NCBI GenBank assembly: GCA_030762895.1
Contig: CM061070.1
Location: 51,287,007 to 51,351,006, forward strand
Length of the DNA: 64,000 bases
Source: Sophora flavescens
Taxonomy: Eukaryota > Streptophyta > Magnoliopsida > Fabales > Fabaceae
Direction of reading: 5' to 3'
Of the stretch, positions 1-12,122 are shown in pieces. Every line of letters starts with the position of its first letter. The first letter of the stretch is position 1. Under the pieces are notes generated by a model. That model searched no databases. It saw nothing but the letters and a program-made list of their open reading frames with translations, and was not told the origin of the DNA. The translations under genes and the position numbers were made by a program.

Positions 1-3000
1 AGCTTCCTTTTGTCTTTAATTATCTCAAAGGTATGAATGATATTTTGAATTATTATATTATGATGATGTTTGTGCATACCAAGCATGAAAGTGTACGTAA
101 TTTTTACTTTTAAATATGCAGACATTTTGGCATCTGAACATGAAGAAGCCAGATATGCAGCCACTGATGCACTCAAGAACTTGATCAGTTGTTGTATTGA
201 TGAAAGATTGATTAAACAGGGAGTGGATCAGATAACTTTGGATGAAAACAAAGCATCCAAGAGATCAGGGCCAACCATTATTGAAGAAATTTGTACCACT
301 ATTTCAAGCTTACTTGATTGTCGCTATACTACTGTCTGGGACAGAGTATTTCAAGTTGTTTCTGCTATGTTTCATAAATTAGGTATTCGGATTTCCGTCA
401 AGTCTTGTTTTACTTTCTTGCGTTGACTTGATAATTTGTTGGTTTGTCATGGGTATGTATTGTGAGGAGAAATAGAGGTGCAATGTAGGGGAGTATGACC
501 CGATGTAACTAACTGCTGAGGTGACAGCAGTGAGGGTAGTGAGGGTGTGGGAGTCAGTTGTAAGATGGGTATATAGGGAATGAATGAGAGAGTGAGAGGC
601 AGGCTGGAATTGGGAGAGATCAGACACTCTTTGCCCAGGCTGTCTTTCTTTCTTTTCCGTACCCAAGCACTGATATCTGCTGATACAGGCTTGAGGAGAG
701 TAATAACACAGCATATTTCCTTTCTAATTTCCCTGTTAATTCCTGGTACCCTATCAGTCACTAATATTTGTTATTGATGCTATTATTTATGCAGGAGATT
801 ATTCTACTTACTTTATGACAGGAATACTCAAAAACCTGGAAAATATGCAGAAGCAGCCTGATGAAGATTTTCCCTTTAGGAAGCAGGTCTACCCTTCTTT
901 TCTATGTTGTTTTTCATTTTTTTGATAAACTATACTAGTGTGAATGTCAAGATATTATACATCAGGCTTGGTTGTGTTCGATTTTCCTAGCAGGACCTAT
1001 GTCCCAATTTTGAACAGTTTCTATTGAGTTGACCCATAGAAAGTTGGATATCTTTTGAATCATATTATGATCTTGAAATTTCAGAAGCAAATAGGTGGTT
1101 TTTAGCAACACTTTTACACAAATCTGGATTTATCCCTTGCGATATGTGTTAACAGGGGCATTTAATGCTGTTGATGAATGATGCACAATTTGCCAATAAC
1201 AAAATATAGCTGTCCAGTGTTACAGTATTGAATTTCTATTCATTTATATGAATTTTGGTGTATTACTTTTTTCTTGGTTCATTTCTTAGCCAATATCAAT
1301 AAGGTTGTTGTTATTGGAGGATCTGGGAATTTGTCTGATCTTATAATTTTTGATATACAACAAATTGCCAGATTGAGGATAGTAAAATAGTTAGAGAAGG
1401 GGGAGACCAACGAAAACTATAGTCCAAATTATCAAGAGAGATAAAGAATTTAACGACTATTTGTAGATATAGTCCATGACAGAATATTATGGTGTAAATT
1501 GATCCATGTAGCTGACCCCACCAAGTGGGAAAAGGTTTTGGTTGCTGCCGCTGCTGTTGTAAATTACTGATATGTAGTACTGATACTTTGTACAATATGC
1601 AGCTTCATATATGCCTTGGATCTGCTCTTGTTGCAATGGGACCTGAAACTTTCTTATCCCTTATACCTCTGAATTTAGAAGCTGAAGATTTATCTGATGC
1701 AAATATATGGCTTTTTCCAATTCTAAAACAATATATTGTTGGTGCGCGTTTAAACTATTTTACAGAAGAAATTTTACCTATGATTGAACGTATAAGGGAG
1801 AAGGCTCGAAAGGTATGAAACATTTTATTTTGAGGTGCATTGTTATTGTTCTGCATGGTTTTCATTTCTTACTCTACACTTTGCAGCTTGAGAGACAGGG
1901 ACTGATAGTGTCAGCAAGGAATGCAGATGCACTTGCTTACTCTTTGTGGTCTTTGTTGCCTTCATTTTGCAACTATCCTATGGATACTGCTAAAAGTTTC
2001 ATGGATCTGCAGAAACACTTATGTAATAAGCTAAAAGAAGAACATGATATTCGTGGAATAATATGCACTAGTTTGCAGCTTCTGATTCAACAAAACAATA
2101 ATATTGTGGATTCAAACGATATGGATTATATTGGGCAAGATATTGCCGAAGAACAAGTTTTGGTTGGTTGTTCGCAACAGGTTACAATAGAAAAGTCAGC
2201 ATCAAAGAACTTGTTGAAAGATCTGTCAGAAGTATTCCTGAATTCTACAAAAGATGATGGTGGTTGTTTGCAGGTACTGAAACTAAATAAATTGGGAATA
2301 GTTGCTTCATTGTGTTGTAGTTAAGCAGAATGTATGCATCCCACATTTTTTGAGCACACGTGTTGGCATAACATAAAACTAGAGTTTGCAATTCTGTAAA
2401 TGTTATTGCTCTCTAATGGTTCTATGTTTTCTGTTGAGTGTTGCCTGCATATGTGCTATGCATCCAGTGCACATGTTTCAGTTTTCATTGTAATTGTATA
2501 TTTTGATACAGCTTTTTACATTTAATACTTGTCAGATTTACTGATATGTTAATTGGTTGAGGTACTTGATGTCCTGCATGAATCACTATATTGGAGCAAC
2601 AAAGATTTATGGCATATTATGTTGGTCAGTGTCAAACAAATAACTCTCACCAGCAGTTTGTGCTTTGCTCACAGTTTTGTATTTGTATGATAGTCTGAAC
2701 TCACGTCATGTACATAGTCAATAAGTTTATGTCTTGATTTAAGTCCATATATGTGCTCTATGTCTCTCTCTAAAATGTACATTGTCTGAACTCACTTCTA
2801 GCCTTCTAAATATTATTGATTTTTATTGATCGTTAGTTCTCCACAACAAGAACGAAAGCTCTAGAAGTCAGGGCAGTCTATAGCGCTGCGCGCGTCCGCG
2901 CTTGCGATTGCAGTGGTACGGGCGGAGCAGCTAGCGGTCGCTATGACTTCATGGGCCGAGAGAACCCTCCCCCTCTCTTATCCCTTCCACTTTCATTCCT

Positions 3001-6000
3001 CTTTCCCCTCTGCCTCTCCTCCCTCTTTCCTTCTCAGTCCCCCCTTCTTGCCTAAAATAGTGGCTGTCCCGCTACATCGTATCACGCAATAGCGTTTTCA
3101 GGGTCAGCCGCTATGCTACGCTATCCGGGATTGATAACTCTGTTAGATGTGTTGTTTCAGTTTTCAACTCTTCAATTGTGAATATAGAAGGGACATATTG
3201 CAGATAGGTGAGTCCAAGAAGCACAAGACAACCATAGGTCATAAGTCTTCATTAGATTAATGGTGATTTTTGGAAATGTTCATCAGTGGCATTAATTCCT
3301 TAAGTTCTGTGTTTTCAATAGCGGCCAATAGCCAAGCTATCGCGTCAGAAAGCAGGAGCGGCACTAGGGCATGACAAGATCACATGTACTCACATAGTGG
3401 AGCTTTGCTGTGTAGAGGGTGTCACATTCGTGAATGACGAGATCATCGCGCAGCCACCGACACAACATCGAAGGTCGCGGGTTTGCCCTTCAAAAATCCT
3501 CTTTTCTTCAGTTTGTCTCAGCTGCCACCTTCTCTGCTACTAGTATTAGGAATTTCCTGCTTCCTTAGCTTTGTTCTTACATTTTAATTCTAGCTTTCAT
3601 TCTTGAAAGTTCTATATTGCCCTATAACTCCGAGTTAATCTATTCTGCCTCCACTTAAACCCAGTAAAAGCCAGTTTTACCCTCACTTAAAACCACTAAA
3701 ATTCAATTTTACCTCCACTTAGTGAGTTTTACCCAGTCAATTTTATCCAGTGTTTCACACGTTCCTCACACTAGCTGCACAACACATTTCTTCCTCACTT
3801 AGATGGCTGGAAAGGATGAATATTCCAACACCCCATCTCCTTTCCAGCCGAGCACGACCATTTTCCGGCAAGCCCATTGGCATTCCGGCAGTCATCCCTC
3901 TGTTTGTAACCTCTGTTTTAACGAGGAGGTTGTCTCTCTATTCAGCCATCCTATACCTATGATCTTCATTGGAGCGGCCATCCTGCTACCTACTATCCTG
4001 CTATAGCTTTTTTGGGGTTGGCCGCTTCGCTCCATGATAGGTACCAAATTAATGAAAGGAAAAACACTGAATCTGCTATGTATTAATGGAAACTCAGGTC
4101 TGATATCAAAGTGAAACAGAACCAGTATTACACTGAGGAATTGAAATAAAAGAAAAGACAAAGATAGTCTAGGCACTTTGAGAAGCCTAGGATCTCCCAA
4201 TTTCCAGTCTAAATCCAGCCTACCCCACTACTCACTTTCCTACCCTTTAATAACTGACCTCACCCCATTCCCACGTTCCTTTCCTCATGCAACTCAGCCC
4301 ACAATCGTGCAAGCTAGTTATTTTCTCCCTTCTCTCTCTTGGTTTTGATCCCCAACAACGCCCCTCTTCTTTTTCCTCTCATAGACCTTAGCGGCTCTAT
4401 CAACTCTCCTCCCTCAAAACTCTCCTGGCCCTCAAGGAGGAACCCAGGGAAGCGTTCCCTGAGGTCATCCACCAGCTCCCAAGAATTCTCAAATTCGGTT
4501 AGACCTTGCCATTTGACCATGACCTCAACTTCTTCCTGGCTGTTCCTGCATGTAGCTAGAGCTTCCTCTGGTTGGGCTTTCAGCTCCCATTCTTCATCCA
4601 TAAATGAAGGTAAAGGCTAGCTGATAACAGTAGGTGCAATGGACTTTTTCAGCAGAGAAGCATATAAAACAGGGTGCACCTTGCTCTCCTCAGGTAGCTT
4701 TAACTGATATGCAACTGGGCTAATTTTCTTCCCAATTTCAAAGGGACCATAATATCTTGGGCTCAATTTCTGATTCACCCGTTTAGCCAAACTTTTGAGC
4801 TTGTACGGCTGAATTTTCAAGTGCACCATGTCCCCCCACTTGATACTCCACTTCTCTTCTATGTTTATTGGCCTGCACTCGCATTCTGTTTTGTGCCTTC
4901 AGCAACTGCTCTCTCATCTCTTCCAACATATAATTTCTCTGGGCAGTTAACCTGTTAACCTCCTGAACTGAGGATAGATTCACATCTCCCTTAATTAAAA
5001 CCGGAGGGTCCCTTACATGTAGAGCTTGGAAAGGAGTTGTTTTAATGGCTGAATGGTAATTGGGTTGTACCAATATTTTGCCCAGTTGAGCCATTTTGGC
5101 CACTGCCTCGGTTTAGCCCCTGTAAGACACCTTAGATAAGCCTCTAAACATCTATTCACAACTTCGGTTTGCCCATCCGACCGAGGGTGATACGCACTGC
5201 TGAATTTCAGCTTGGTTCCAGCTTGCTTAAATAGCTCAGTCCAGAAGGAACTAAGGAAGACTCGGTCTCGGTCTGAAACTATTGAAGAAGGGAAACCATG
5301 GAGACGAACTATCTCCTTGATGAATAATTCTGCTATGTCCTTGGCGGTGAATGGATGACTTAATTGAATGAAATGGGCATATTTAGTTAGACGATCTACC
5401 ACAACCATGATTGTATCCATCCCATAAGCTCTTGGCAGCCCCCCTATAAAATCCATAGAGATATCGGTCCAAACCTGAGTAGGAATGGGCAGCGGCTGCA
5501 ATAAACCTCTCGGGCTCAAAGTCTGATATTTATTCCTTTGACACACCTCGCAAGCTTGCACATACAGCTGAATACTCTTCTTCATGCCTTCACAGAATAC
5601 CAATCCATAAATCCTCTTGTAGGTTCTAAGGAACCCCGAATGCCCACCTGTGGCTGAATCATGAAACTCCTTAAGGATTGTGGAGATCCTTGGAGAATCC
5701 TTAGGAATGACCATCCTCCCTTTATGGAATAACCTGCCCTTTTTAATTTGGTACCCTGGGTGTGAATCCGAATTACCCAATAAGTCTTGGACAATTCCCT
5801 TCAACTTTGAATCTACCTGTACCTCCTCTTCTAACCCTTCCCATGCTGGACAGTGAATGGTAGTGAAAATCCAGCACTGCATTTGCCTTGACAAATCGGC
5901 TGCACTGTTTTCCTTTCTGGGTTTGTATTTAATTTCAAAATCAAACCCTAACAATTTGGAAACCCATTTCTGTTGCTCCTCACCCGTGAGCCTCTGTTTT

Positions 6001-9000
6001 GCAAGGAATCTCAAACTTTTCTGATCCGTGTGCACCTTGAAATGTCTTCCCAATAGGTAATGCCTCCATTTTTGGACTGCAAGTACAATTGCCACGAGTT
6101 CCCTCTCATACATTGACTTTCTCTTGGCCCTCTCTGACAAAGTTTGGCTCATATAAGCCACACGTCTGCCCTCTTGCATATGTACTGCCCCTATGCCTTT
6201 TCCTGAAGCATCCGTCTCTAACACAAATGTTTTCTCAAAATCAGGGGTTGCCAACACGAGCAAGGTAGTCATGGCTTGCTTAAGTTGTTCAAATGCAGTA
6301 TGTGCTTCACTATCCCATTTGAAATTGTCCTTCTTGAGCTGCTGTGTCAGTGGCCAAGCAATTTTCCCATAGTTTCTCACAAATTTCCGGTAATAACCTG
6401 TCAAGCCTAAAAATCCTCTTAGTCCTTTCACATCCGTGGAAGTGGGGCATTTTAGCATATCTTGAACCTTATTCGGATCTGCTGAAACTCCTCTGCCTGA
6501 AATCAAGTGTCCCAAGTATTCAAGTTGTCCCTGGCCGAAGGTGCACTTCTTCTTGTTAGCAAACAGCTGATTGTCTCTAAGCACTTGTAACACTAACTTT
6601 AGATGTTCCTTATGGCTTCCCTCATCATGGCTGTAAACCAAGATATCATCAAAGAAAACAAGGGCAAACTTCCTCAAATAGGGCCTTAGGACTCGGTTCA
6701 TAAGTGCTTGAAAGGTTGAAGGAGCATTAGTAAGGCCGAAAGGCATAACCATATATTCATAATGTCCTTCGTGAGTCCTAAAAGCTGTTTTTGGGATATC
6801 TTCATCTCTCATGCAAATTTGATGATATTCCGATTTATGTCCAGTTTGGAAAAGATGACTGCACCTCCTAACTCATATAATAGCCTATAATTAGTGCAAA
6901 ACCTCCATCCTCCATCTTTTTTTTTTTACTAAAATAACAGGGCTAGAAAAAATGCTAGTCCTAGGCCTAATGATGCTTGCTTGTAACATTTCCCTCACAA
7001 TCTTTTGTATCTCATTTTTCTGGTAATAGGGATAACTGTATGGTCGTACATTCAGAACTTGAGCTCCTTCCTTTAAGTTAATAGCATGATCCCGTTCTCT
7101 CCTTGGTGGCAATCCCTTGGGTTCTTGGAATACATCAAGGAAGGCTTCCAGAATGTCATCCATATCTGCTGCTGGAATAGGTGCATGCTCCTCCTCCTTA
7201 TAGAGTTGGTGATACTCTATGTAATAGGCTGTTCCTTCATCTTGCAGGGCTTTGATCATAGTCTTCCAGGAAGCTTGGGTTTTGCAGAGGGATGGGTCTC
7301 CTCTTAATATCACTTTGTTGTCCCCTTTCTTCCACTTAATAACCAGGTTTCGGAAATTAGCCTCAATATCCCCCAAACTAGCTAGCCAATCCATACCCAA
7401 TACCACCTCCGTGCCTCCTAAATCCATGAAAAAATTCCTTTCAAACTCCACTCGTTGTACTGTGAATTTCACCCTTTTACACACCCCCTTATTTCTTATC
7501 TTCTCTCCGGTGCCAACCTCCACTGTATACTCCTGGGTATCCTATACTTCCAACTTCAATTCCCTTGCTAAATCCTTGGAAATAAAATTGCCGGTGGCTC
7601 CCGAATCGACCAATACCAACACTGGCCTCTCCTCAATCTTGCCCCATATTTTGAAGGACTGATTGGAGGTTAGGCCCTCTGTACTCCTTAAAGATAATCG
7701 GTGTGTTTTGGCCTCTAATTCAAGCTCCTCTTCTTCCTTTGACTCCTTTTCCTTCCTCATCCTCCTCACCTTATTCCAATAGCACTAACTGGAAATGCTT
7801 GAATTTACACACATGCTCCTTTCCCCATTTTTCCCCACACTTGAAACAAAGGCCTTTCCTGCTCCTCTCCTCAAGCTCGGTTTGACTGAGCTTTCTTCCC
7901 CCTCCAAAATTCATCTCTCTTTGTGCTCATCTACTGATTTGGGTTCATTAAACCTTGGATTTCCGTAGTTGGGCTTATACCCAAAAGTCTTGACCCGATT
8001 AACCTCTCCCATGGGCCGTATTTTGGAGCTATAGGCCCTATCTTTCCATTCCACCTTCTCCTTCACAGTAACCCCCCCTTTTTGTAAAGCCCTATTTTTT
8101 TCCTCCAACAACAACGCCCTGTCCATGGGTTCCTCCAAAGTCCTCGACTCATGCACCTTAAGCTCCCCTGGATTTCCTCCTTTAATCCATTCGGAAAAAT
8201 GCTCTCCAACATCACCGGCTCCTCCTCTTCAATGACGCAATGAGTAACTCAAATTTCTCTCGTACTCCATCACAGATCTTGTCCGCTTGACACTCAACAA
8301 GGGGTCCCAAGGATTTTGGACCATACCCGCTTGAAACCGCCGCACTACTGCACATCTGAACTCCTCCCAAATGATAGTCGTGGCTTGTTCTTCCCACCAT
8401 TGAAACCAGTTAAGAGCCCGATCCTCCAAAGCAACAACCACCGCGTCAATTTTCTCCTCCTCCCTTACAACATTCACTTTGAAATACTGTTCGACTCGCA
8501 CGGGCCATGCGTACGCGTCGGCGCCGGCGAATACAGGGACCTCTAACTTCCTTCCCCTCGGGTCGTATGTCGGGCCCGACCTCGTGGATCGCGAACACGA
8601 CCACCCACCTTTACTGTCCTCGTCGTCTTCTTCGCCGCCCTTCTTTGACGTTCGTCGTTGGCGGGAACGACCTCGGGTGCGAGTTCGTCCCCTTCCCCGT
8701 AACATCTAATTAAGCTCCTTCAATTGTGTCTGACTCTCCATCCGTAACTTCTGAAGACTACGTTCTAACCCCTCAACTCTAGCCTCCATTGTTGTGTGCG
8801 TCCAGACCATTCAAACCTCCCGAGATCGAGAGCTTTGATACCAAATTGATAGGTACCAAATTAATGATTGGAAAAACACTGAATCTGCTATGTATTAATG
8901 GAAACTCAGGTCTGATATCAAAGTTAAACAGAACCTGTATTACACTGAGGAATTGAAATAAAAGAAAAGACAAAGATAGTCTAGGCACTTTGAGAAGCCT

Positions 9001-10832
9001 AGGATCTCCCAATTTCCAGTCTAAATCCAGCCTACCCCACTACTCACTTTCCTACCCTTTAGTAACTGACCTCACCCCATTCCCACGTTCCTTTCCTCAT
9101 GCAACTCAGTCCACAATCGTGCAAGTTAGTTATTTTCTCCCTTCACTCCCTTGGTTTTGATCCCCTACAATGCCCCTCTTCTTTTTCCTCTCATAGACCT
9201 TAGTGGTTCTATCACTCCACTATCTGGAATTGACTACATAGCTTAAGCTGAAAGACTGCTACTTTAAAGTCTATACCTGATTTTGATATATGGCCAATTT
9301 TTGCCAGTGATATTCCTTTGGAAATTTGTTAAAGGGACTCCACCAAAAAATTTGGCTACAAAAAGGTAGAATGTTGTCATATAGACAAGTTCTTTGATGT
9401 TTTAACATTTCATGGTTTACTGTATCCTTTTCATGAACAGATTTGGTACTCTATTTGCAGGTTTCTTCATTACTCGAAAGTTGAGAATTGAATTGGTTCT
9501 CTTTTTGTTACATTTAATATGCAAATTTATTTATGATGATTTTGCTTTATTTACAGCGCACAATTGGCTATATTGCTTCTATAGCAAATAAAGCCGATGT
9601 GCACAATTTATTCGAGGAGAAAAAGCAGAAGCTTGATAAATGCATTCAAAAGGCTAACGAAATAGACTGTTCCATTAATTCTATGCAGATTGATGATGCA
9701 TCATATACTGTGTCTCCATCCATTTTGAGGTATCGATAATATTCTATTTCTCTCCAATGTGTCTAAACTGTTTCTTTTTGTTTCTTTTTTTTGCATAAAG
9801 TTTAAATTTTTTTGCCTGTTCTGCATTTCACTTTAACTATCTTGTTTCCTTTTTGGGTGTCTGTATTCAAGTCATTGAATTTCTTTTTATTCCAGGGAAC
9901 AGTTTCTTGATTTTGCAGTTTCACTGTTGCCTTGTTTAGATGATAAAGATATTGCTTCATTATTTCAAGAAATAAAGCCAGCATTGCAGGTTTGGCTGAG
10001 ATATAGAGTGCTTAACTTAGTTCTTTGCAAGGAATTTTTGAAACTCCTTTTTCAAGTAGGAAAGTTTGGATGGCTATAGTGATTATTATTTGCAGGATGT
10101 TGAAGATGTCATGCACAAGAAGGCATACAAAGCACTCTCAATCATTCTCAGGGTATTTCTCTGCATTCTATTATTCAAATTTTTTTATTAACATAAAATT
10201 TTAGAAGCATGTTAATATTTTGTCATTTCATCTCAAAGTATTTATGTTGCAACTTCTTGGTTAAAAAATGTTTCAGTCACTAGTTTTGTTATTGGTATGC
10301 CTGTTGTCCAGAAAAAATAGATGATTGGTTTATTTTAATTAATGGTTAAATTGTTGAAGTGATCATCAAAGGTGTTGATAATGTACATTATCTTTCTCGG
10401 AGCACCAAAAATTAGCTTTAGAATCGGTGTTTCTTACTGCTGATCTAGTTTCATATATTGCAGCTTACAGTTTTCTGTTTGGATTATTCTTGACAGAGTT
10501 CAGATAGTTTCGCTTCATCGAAGTCTGAGGAACTTATGAATAAAATTCTTCCTTCATACCATTTTTCTGCCACACGTCATAGACTTGATTGCCTTTACTG
10601 CTTAATAGTCCACATCCCGAAGTCAAAGGTATTCAAAGCTGGGTTGTTGCTTCCATGTTTATCCCCTTGAGGCATGCTTTTGTCGTGTTGCGTCTGTATG
10701 TTGTAGAATATTGACATTCAGTATAGTACGAGCATTTTATCTGACATTGTGCACTGGCTACAGGATAATTTGGGGCACTTGCTAAAAATTGTTGATTCTT
10801 TTCTTACCGGCATAATACTTGCTCTTAAAGAG
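1..10832 (+). CDS. RRP12: RRP12-like ribosome biogenesis protein (NUC173 domain), partial, 10 exons visible
   Basis: Exons: 1-30 (partial), 122-382, 795-886, 1603-1812, 1887-2273, 9557-9729, 9896-9989, 10096-10152, 10497-10628, 10764-10832. All internal borders are GT/AG, phases agree across each junction, and there is no internal stop over about 501 residues. Exons 2-5 (residues about 10-326) look like the NUC173 region of plant RRP12-like proteins, with MGPETFLSLIPLNLEAEDL and FPILKQYIVGA in exon 4. Exons 6-10 encode helical, HEAT-like segments. In yeast and other eukaryotes RRP12 is a nucleolar HEAT-repeat protein needed for maturation and nuclear export of pre-ribosomal subunits. Plant homologues are usually about 1,200-1,300 residues, so both the N-terminus (upstream of the window) and the C-terminal third are missing. 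Residues 1-9 are inferred mainly from phase. The family call is from recognition of the sequence, not a search. No exon was found downstream of 10832. Confidence 0.85.
383..794 (+). other. RRP12 intron 2
   Basis: The donor follows ...AAATTAG and the acceptor is TATGCAG. Both sides together complete a glycine codon. No mobile element or conserved feature was recognised inside. Confidence 0.8.
887..1602 (+). other. RRP12 intron 3
   Basis: Phase-0 intron between ...FRKQ and LHICLG. It is AT-rich unique-looking sequence with no recognisable insertion. Confidence 0.8.
2860..3370. repeat. GC-rich GCTATAGC-type repeat clusters, possible DNA-transposon remnant
   Basis: Around 2874-2945 the AT-rich intron is interrupted by GC-rich DNA with CTATAGCGCTGCGCGCG and TAGCGGTCGCTATG. 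Near 3070-3135 there are AATAGCG, CCGCTATGCTACGCTATCC, and near 3319-3355 AATAGCGGCCAATAGCC and GCTATCGCG. A similar cluster lies at about 3975-4030. Composition and the repeated TAGCGG/CCGCTA words suggest a degenerate inverted-repeat element, but no certain terminal repeats or target duplication could be fixed. Confidence 0.35.
4035..4402 (-). repeat. 3' LTR of the Reina-like element
   Basis: A 368-bp direct repeat of 8847-9214 with TGATAG...CTATCA ends. It is preceded on the - strand by the purine-rich tract complementary to 4403-4426. Confidence 0.93.
4314..7769 (-). pseudogene. pol of the Reina-like element (PR-RT-RH-IN-chromodomain, frameshifted)
   Basis: Protease has LVDSGATGNFIS near 7600. 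RT is split by a frameshift at a poly-T run near 6920, and its long open segment (5013-6812) keeps FFDDILVYS. RNase H follows (ETDASGKGIGAV), then integrase with the HHCC finger (GGHSGF...CEVCQRNK) and core DDE-type motifs (MDFIGGLP, SDRDRVF, SDGQTEVVNR). After a further frameshift near 5100 the frame continues at 4617-4829, and a chromodomain-like end lies at 4314-4601 (VMVKWQGL, ENSWE). Chromodomains are thought to guide integration to marked chromatin. The gene is nearly complete in content, but at least three frame breaks make it a pseudogene. Confidence 0.88.
4403..4426 (-). other. Polypurine tract of the Reina-like element
   Basis: On the - strand GAGGGAGGAGAGT directly precedes the 3' LTR. 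This is the expected plus-strand primer site for reverse transcription. Confidence 0.75.
7911..8705 (-). pseudogene. gag of the Reina-like element (broken)
   Basis: An arginine-rich N-terminus (RGRGRTRTRGRSRQRR) is followed by a typical gypsy gag fold: KLEVPVFAGADAYAWPVRVE, then ALNWFQWWEE. The frame is lost near 8230 and resumes in another frame down to about 7911, where no clear zinc knuckle was seen. It would form the nucleocapsid of the virus-like particle. Confidence 0.75.
8830..8843 (-). other. Primer binding site (tRNA-iMet type) of the Reina-like element
   Basis: Read on the - strand this is TGGTATCAAAGCTC, one base from the plant initiator-Met primer site TGGTATCAGAGC. It lies 3 bp inside the LTR. 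Confidence 0.85.
8847..9214 (-). repeat. 5' LTR of the Reina-like element
   Basis: A 368-bp direct repeat of 4035-4402, followed by the CTCCA target duplication. As the 5' LTR it should hold the promoter of the element on the - strand. Confidence 0.93.
10153..10496 (+). other. RRP12 intron 8
   Basis: A phase-0 intron of AT-rich sequence. No repeat or element was recognised. Confidence 0.75.
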
Positions 10833-11273
10833 GTAATGTAGTGTTAATTGTCAGCTTTTTTAGTCATGCTACTCATGCAGTTTTAGTTGCATTTTTCCAC
10901 TAGCAATTTTTTTATAATAAAAATGGATGAGTATGCAGTGTCTTCTATTAGCTCTGCCAGATTTTTCCTGGGGCTGGCAGTGGCACATTTCTTGACTGTT
11001 GCATGCCACTGGCAAAAATGATGGTATTTAAGTGGTAAATAAACTAAGGTACTCGTGATTCCATAAAGACCATCAAGTGGGTGGTCTTTACATATCAAGC
11101 AGACCCATAGTCATCTGAGGTTCCAGCAAGCACATATGGCTCCGAATAGGATTTTGTTTTTTTTGTTGGGTTTTGCAAATTTACATTTGAGCATATAAAA
11201 GCCCTAAAAAGCTTCAACCTATAAGCCCAATATTGTAGAATGTTTTTTATTTGTTTTTAATTTTTTTTTGTAT
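10833..11273 (+). other. Start of RRP12 intron 10 (or disrupted downstream region)
   Basis: The donor AG|GTAATG follows ...ILALKE. The sequence up to Copia-1 is AT-rich without recognised features and ends in a poly-T stretch, where Copia-1 inserted into TGTAT. No acceptor followed by an RRP12-like exon was found later in the window. Confidence 0.6.
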
Positions 11274-11484
11274 TGTTAGAGTAAGTATAGATTCACTATC
11301 TTGTACAAGCATGTAGCTGATCAGCTCTCTCACGAGTCACCATGCATTTAGTTAGTTACTCCTATGACATGCTATAAATAGCATGAGACTCGTATCTAGA
11401 CTATGAATTGAATCTGATTCGTAATTCGGTTTAGATTCTCCTTTCTCTCCTCTCTATTTTCTCTTTGATTATCTGTTTATAATA
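11274..11484 (+). repeat. 5' LTR of Copia-1
   Basis: A 211-bp direct repeat of 17139-17353. It contains a TATA box inside a perfect palindrome (11368-11385) followed by a pyrimidine-rich region. It ends ...TTTATAATA immediately before the primer site. Confidence 0.92.
11368..11385 (+). promoter_or_regulatory. TATA box within a palindrome, Copia-1 5' LTR
   Basis: CATGCTATAAATAGCATG: two 8-base arms (CATGCTAT / ATAGCATG) around AA, with the TATAAATA promoter core at the centre. The same 18 bases are kept in the 3' LTR. Confidence 0.7.
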
Positions 11485-11499
11485 TGGTATCTAGAGCTT
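11485..11499 (+). other. Primer binding site of Copia-1
   Basis: TGGTATCTAGAGC follows the LTR with no spacer. It resembles the initiator-Met site TGGTATCAGAGC with a one-base insertion. Confidence 0.75.
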
Positions 11500-11965
11500 A
11501 ACTCTTGGCCATGGCTTCCGCATCTGGTCATGAAGATCATTGGCCACCGCCACCACCGTCGCCGCCATCGCCACCGTCGGCGATTCCAATCCCTAATCTC
11601 ACTTCTGTTGTTACGACTAAGCTTACGGAGAAGAACTTTCTCAATTGGAAACAGATCGTCGAGGCGGTGATTTGTGCTAACCGCCTCGAGCGCTTTGTGA
11701 TCTGTCCTAGGGTTCCAATGCGATTCCTCAGTGAAGGCGATCGACTGCATGATCGCGTGAATCCGTCGTTTCAGGATTGGGAAGCGCAGGACCAGTATTT
11801 GTTCATTTGGATTCTGAACTCGATCTCGGAATCGATACACACGTGTTGTAGGTTGCACAAACGCGTGGCAGCTATGGGATGAGCTACACAACTATTTCAA
11901 TTCTCAGACGAAAGCCCGTAGTACACAGCTTCGTGCTGAGCTTCGCCACATTGTGAAGGGTGATC

Positions 11966-12072
11966 TATGATGCATAGATACGATACGACTATCGGATACG
12001 ATACGTATCCGATACAAATGATACGCCTTCCTTAAAAAATATAGGATACGATACGTTAAAGATATGTATATA

Positions 12073-12122
<50 letters not shown>

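Larger units (their letters stand above)
4035..9214 (-). mobile_element. Complete Ty3/gypsy chromovirus (Reina-like) in intron 5
   Basis: Two 368-bp LTRs (4035-4402 and 8847-9214), both beginning TGATAG and ending CTATCA, are flanked by the 5-bp target duplication CTCCA (4030-4034 and 9215-9219). The element is read on the - strand. Next to the right LTR is a primer site resembling initiator tRNA-Met (8830-8843), and next to the left LTR is a polypurine tract. The order gag, protease, RT, RNase H, integrase, chromodomain and the compact 5.2-kb length fit the Reina lineage of chromoviruses. By eye the LTRs differ at about 13 of 368 positions, so the insertion is not very recent. Frameshifts break pol, so it is probably non-autonomous. 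It lies antisense to the RRP12 gene. Confidence 0.93.
2274..9556 (+). other. RRP12 intron 5, 7.3 kb, enlarged by an LTR retrotransposon
   Basis: Phase-0 intron between ...DDGGCLQ and RTIGYIAS. The plant protein normally runs straight on at this point, so the intron is real. It contains ordinary AT-rich sequence (2274-2850), GC-rich GCTATAGC-type clusters (about 2860-3140, 3315-3365, 3975-4030), and a complete antisense Reina-like retrotransposon (4035-9214). The retrotransposon and its extra target copy account for about 5.2 kb, leaving an ancestral intron of about 2.1 kb. Confidence 0.8.

Noticed and set aside
3440..3500. tRNA-like B box (AGGTCGCGGGTTTGCC) suggesting a SINE
   Set aside because: No matching A box at the right distance and no target duplication.
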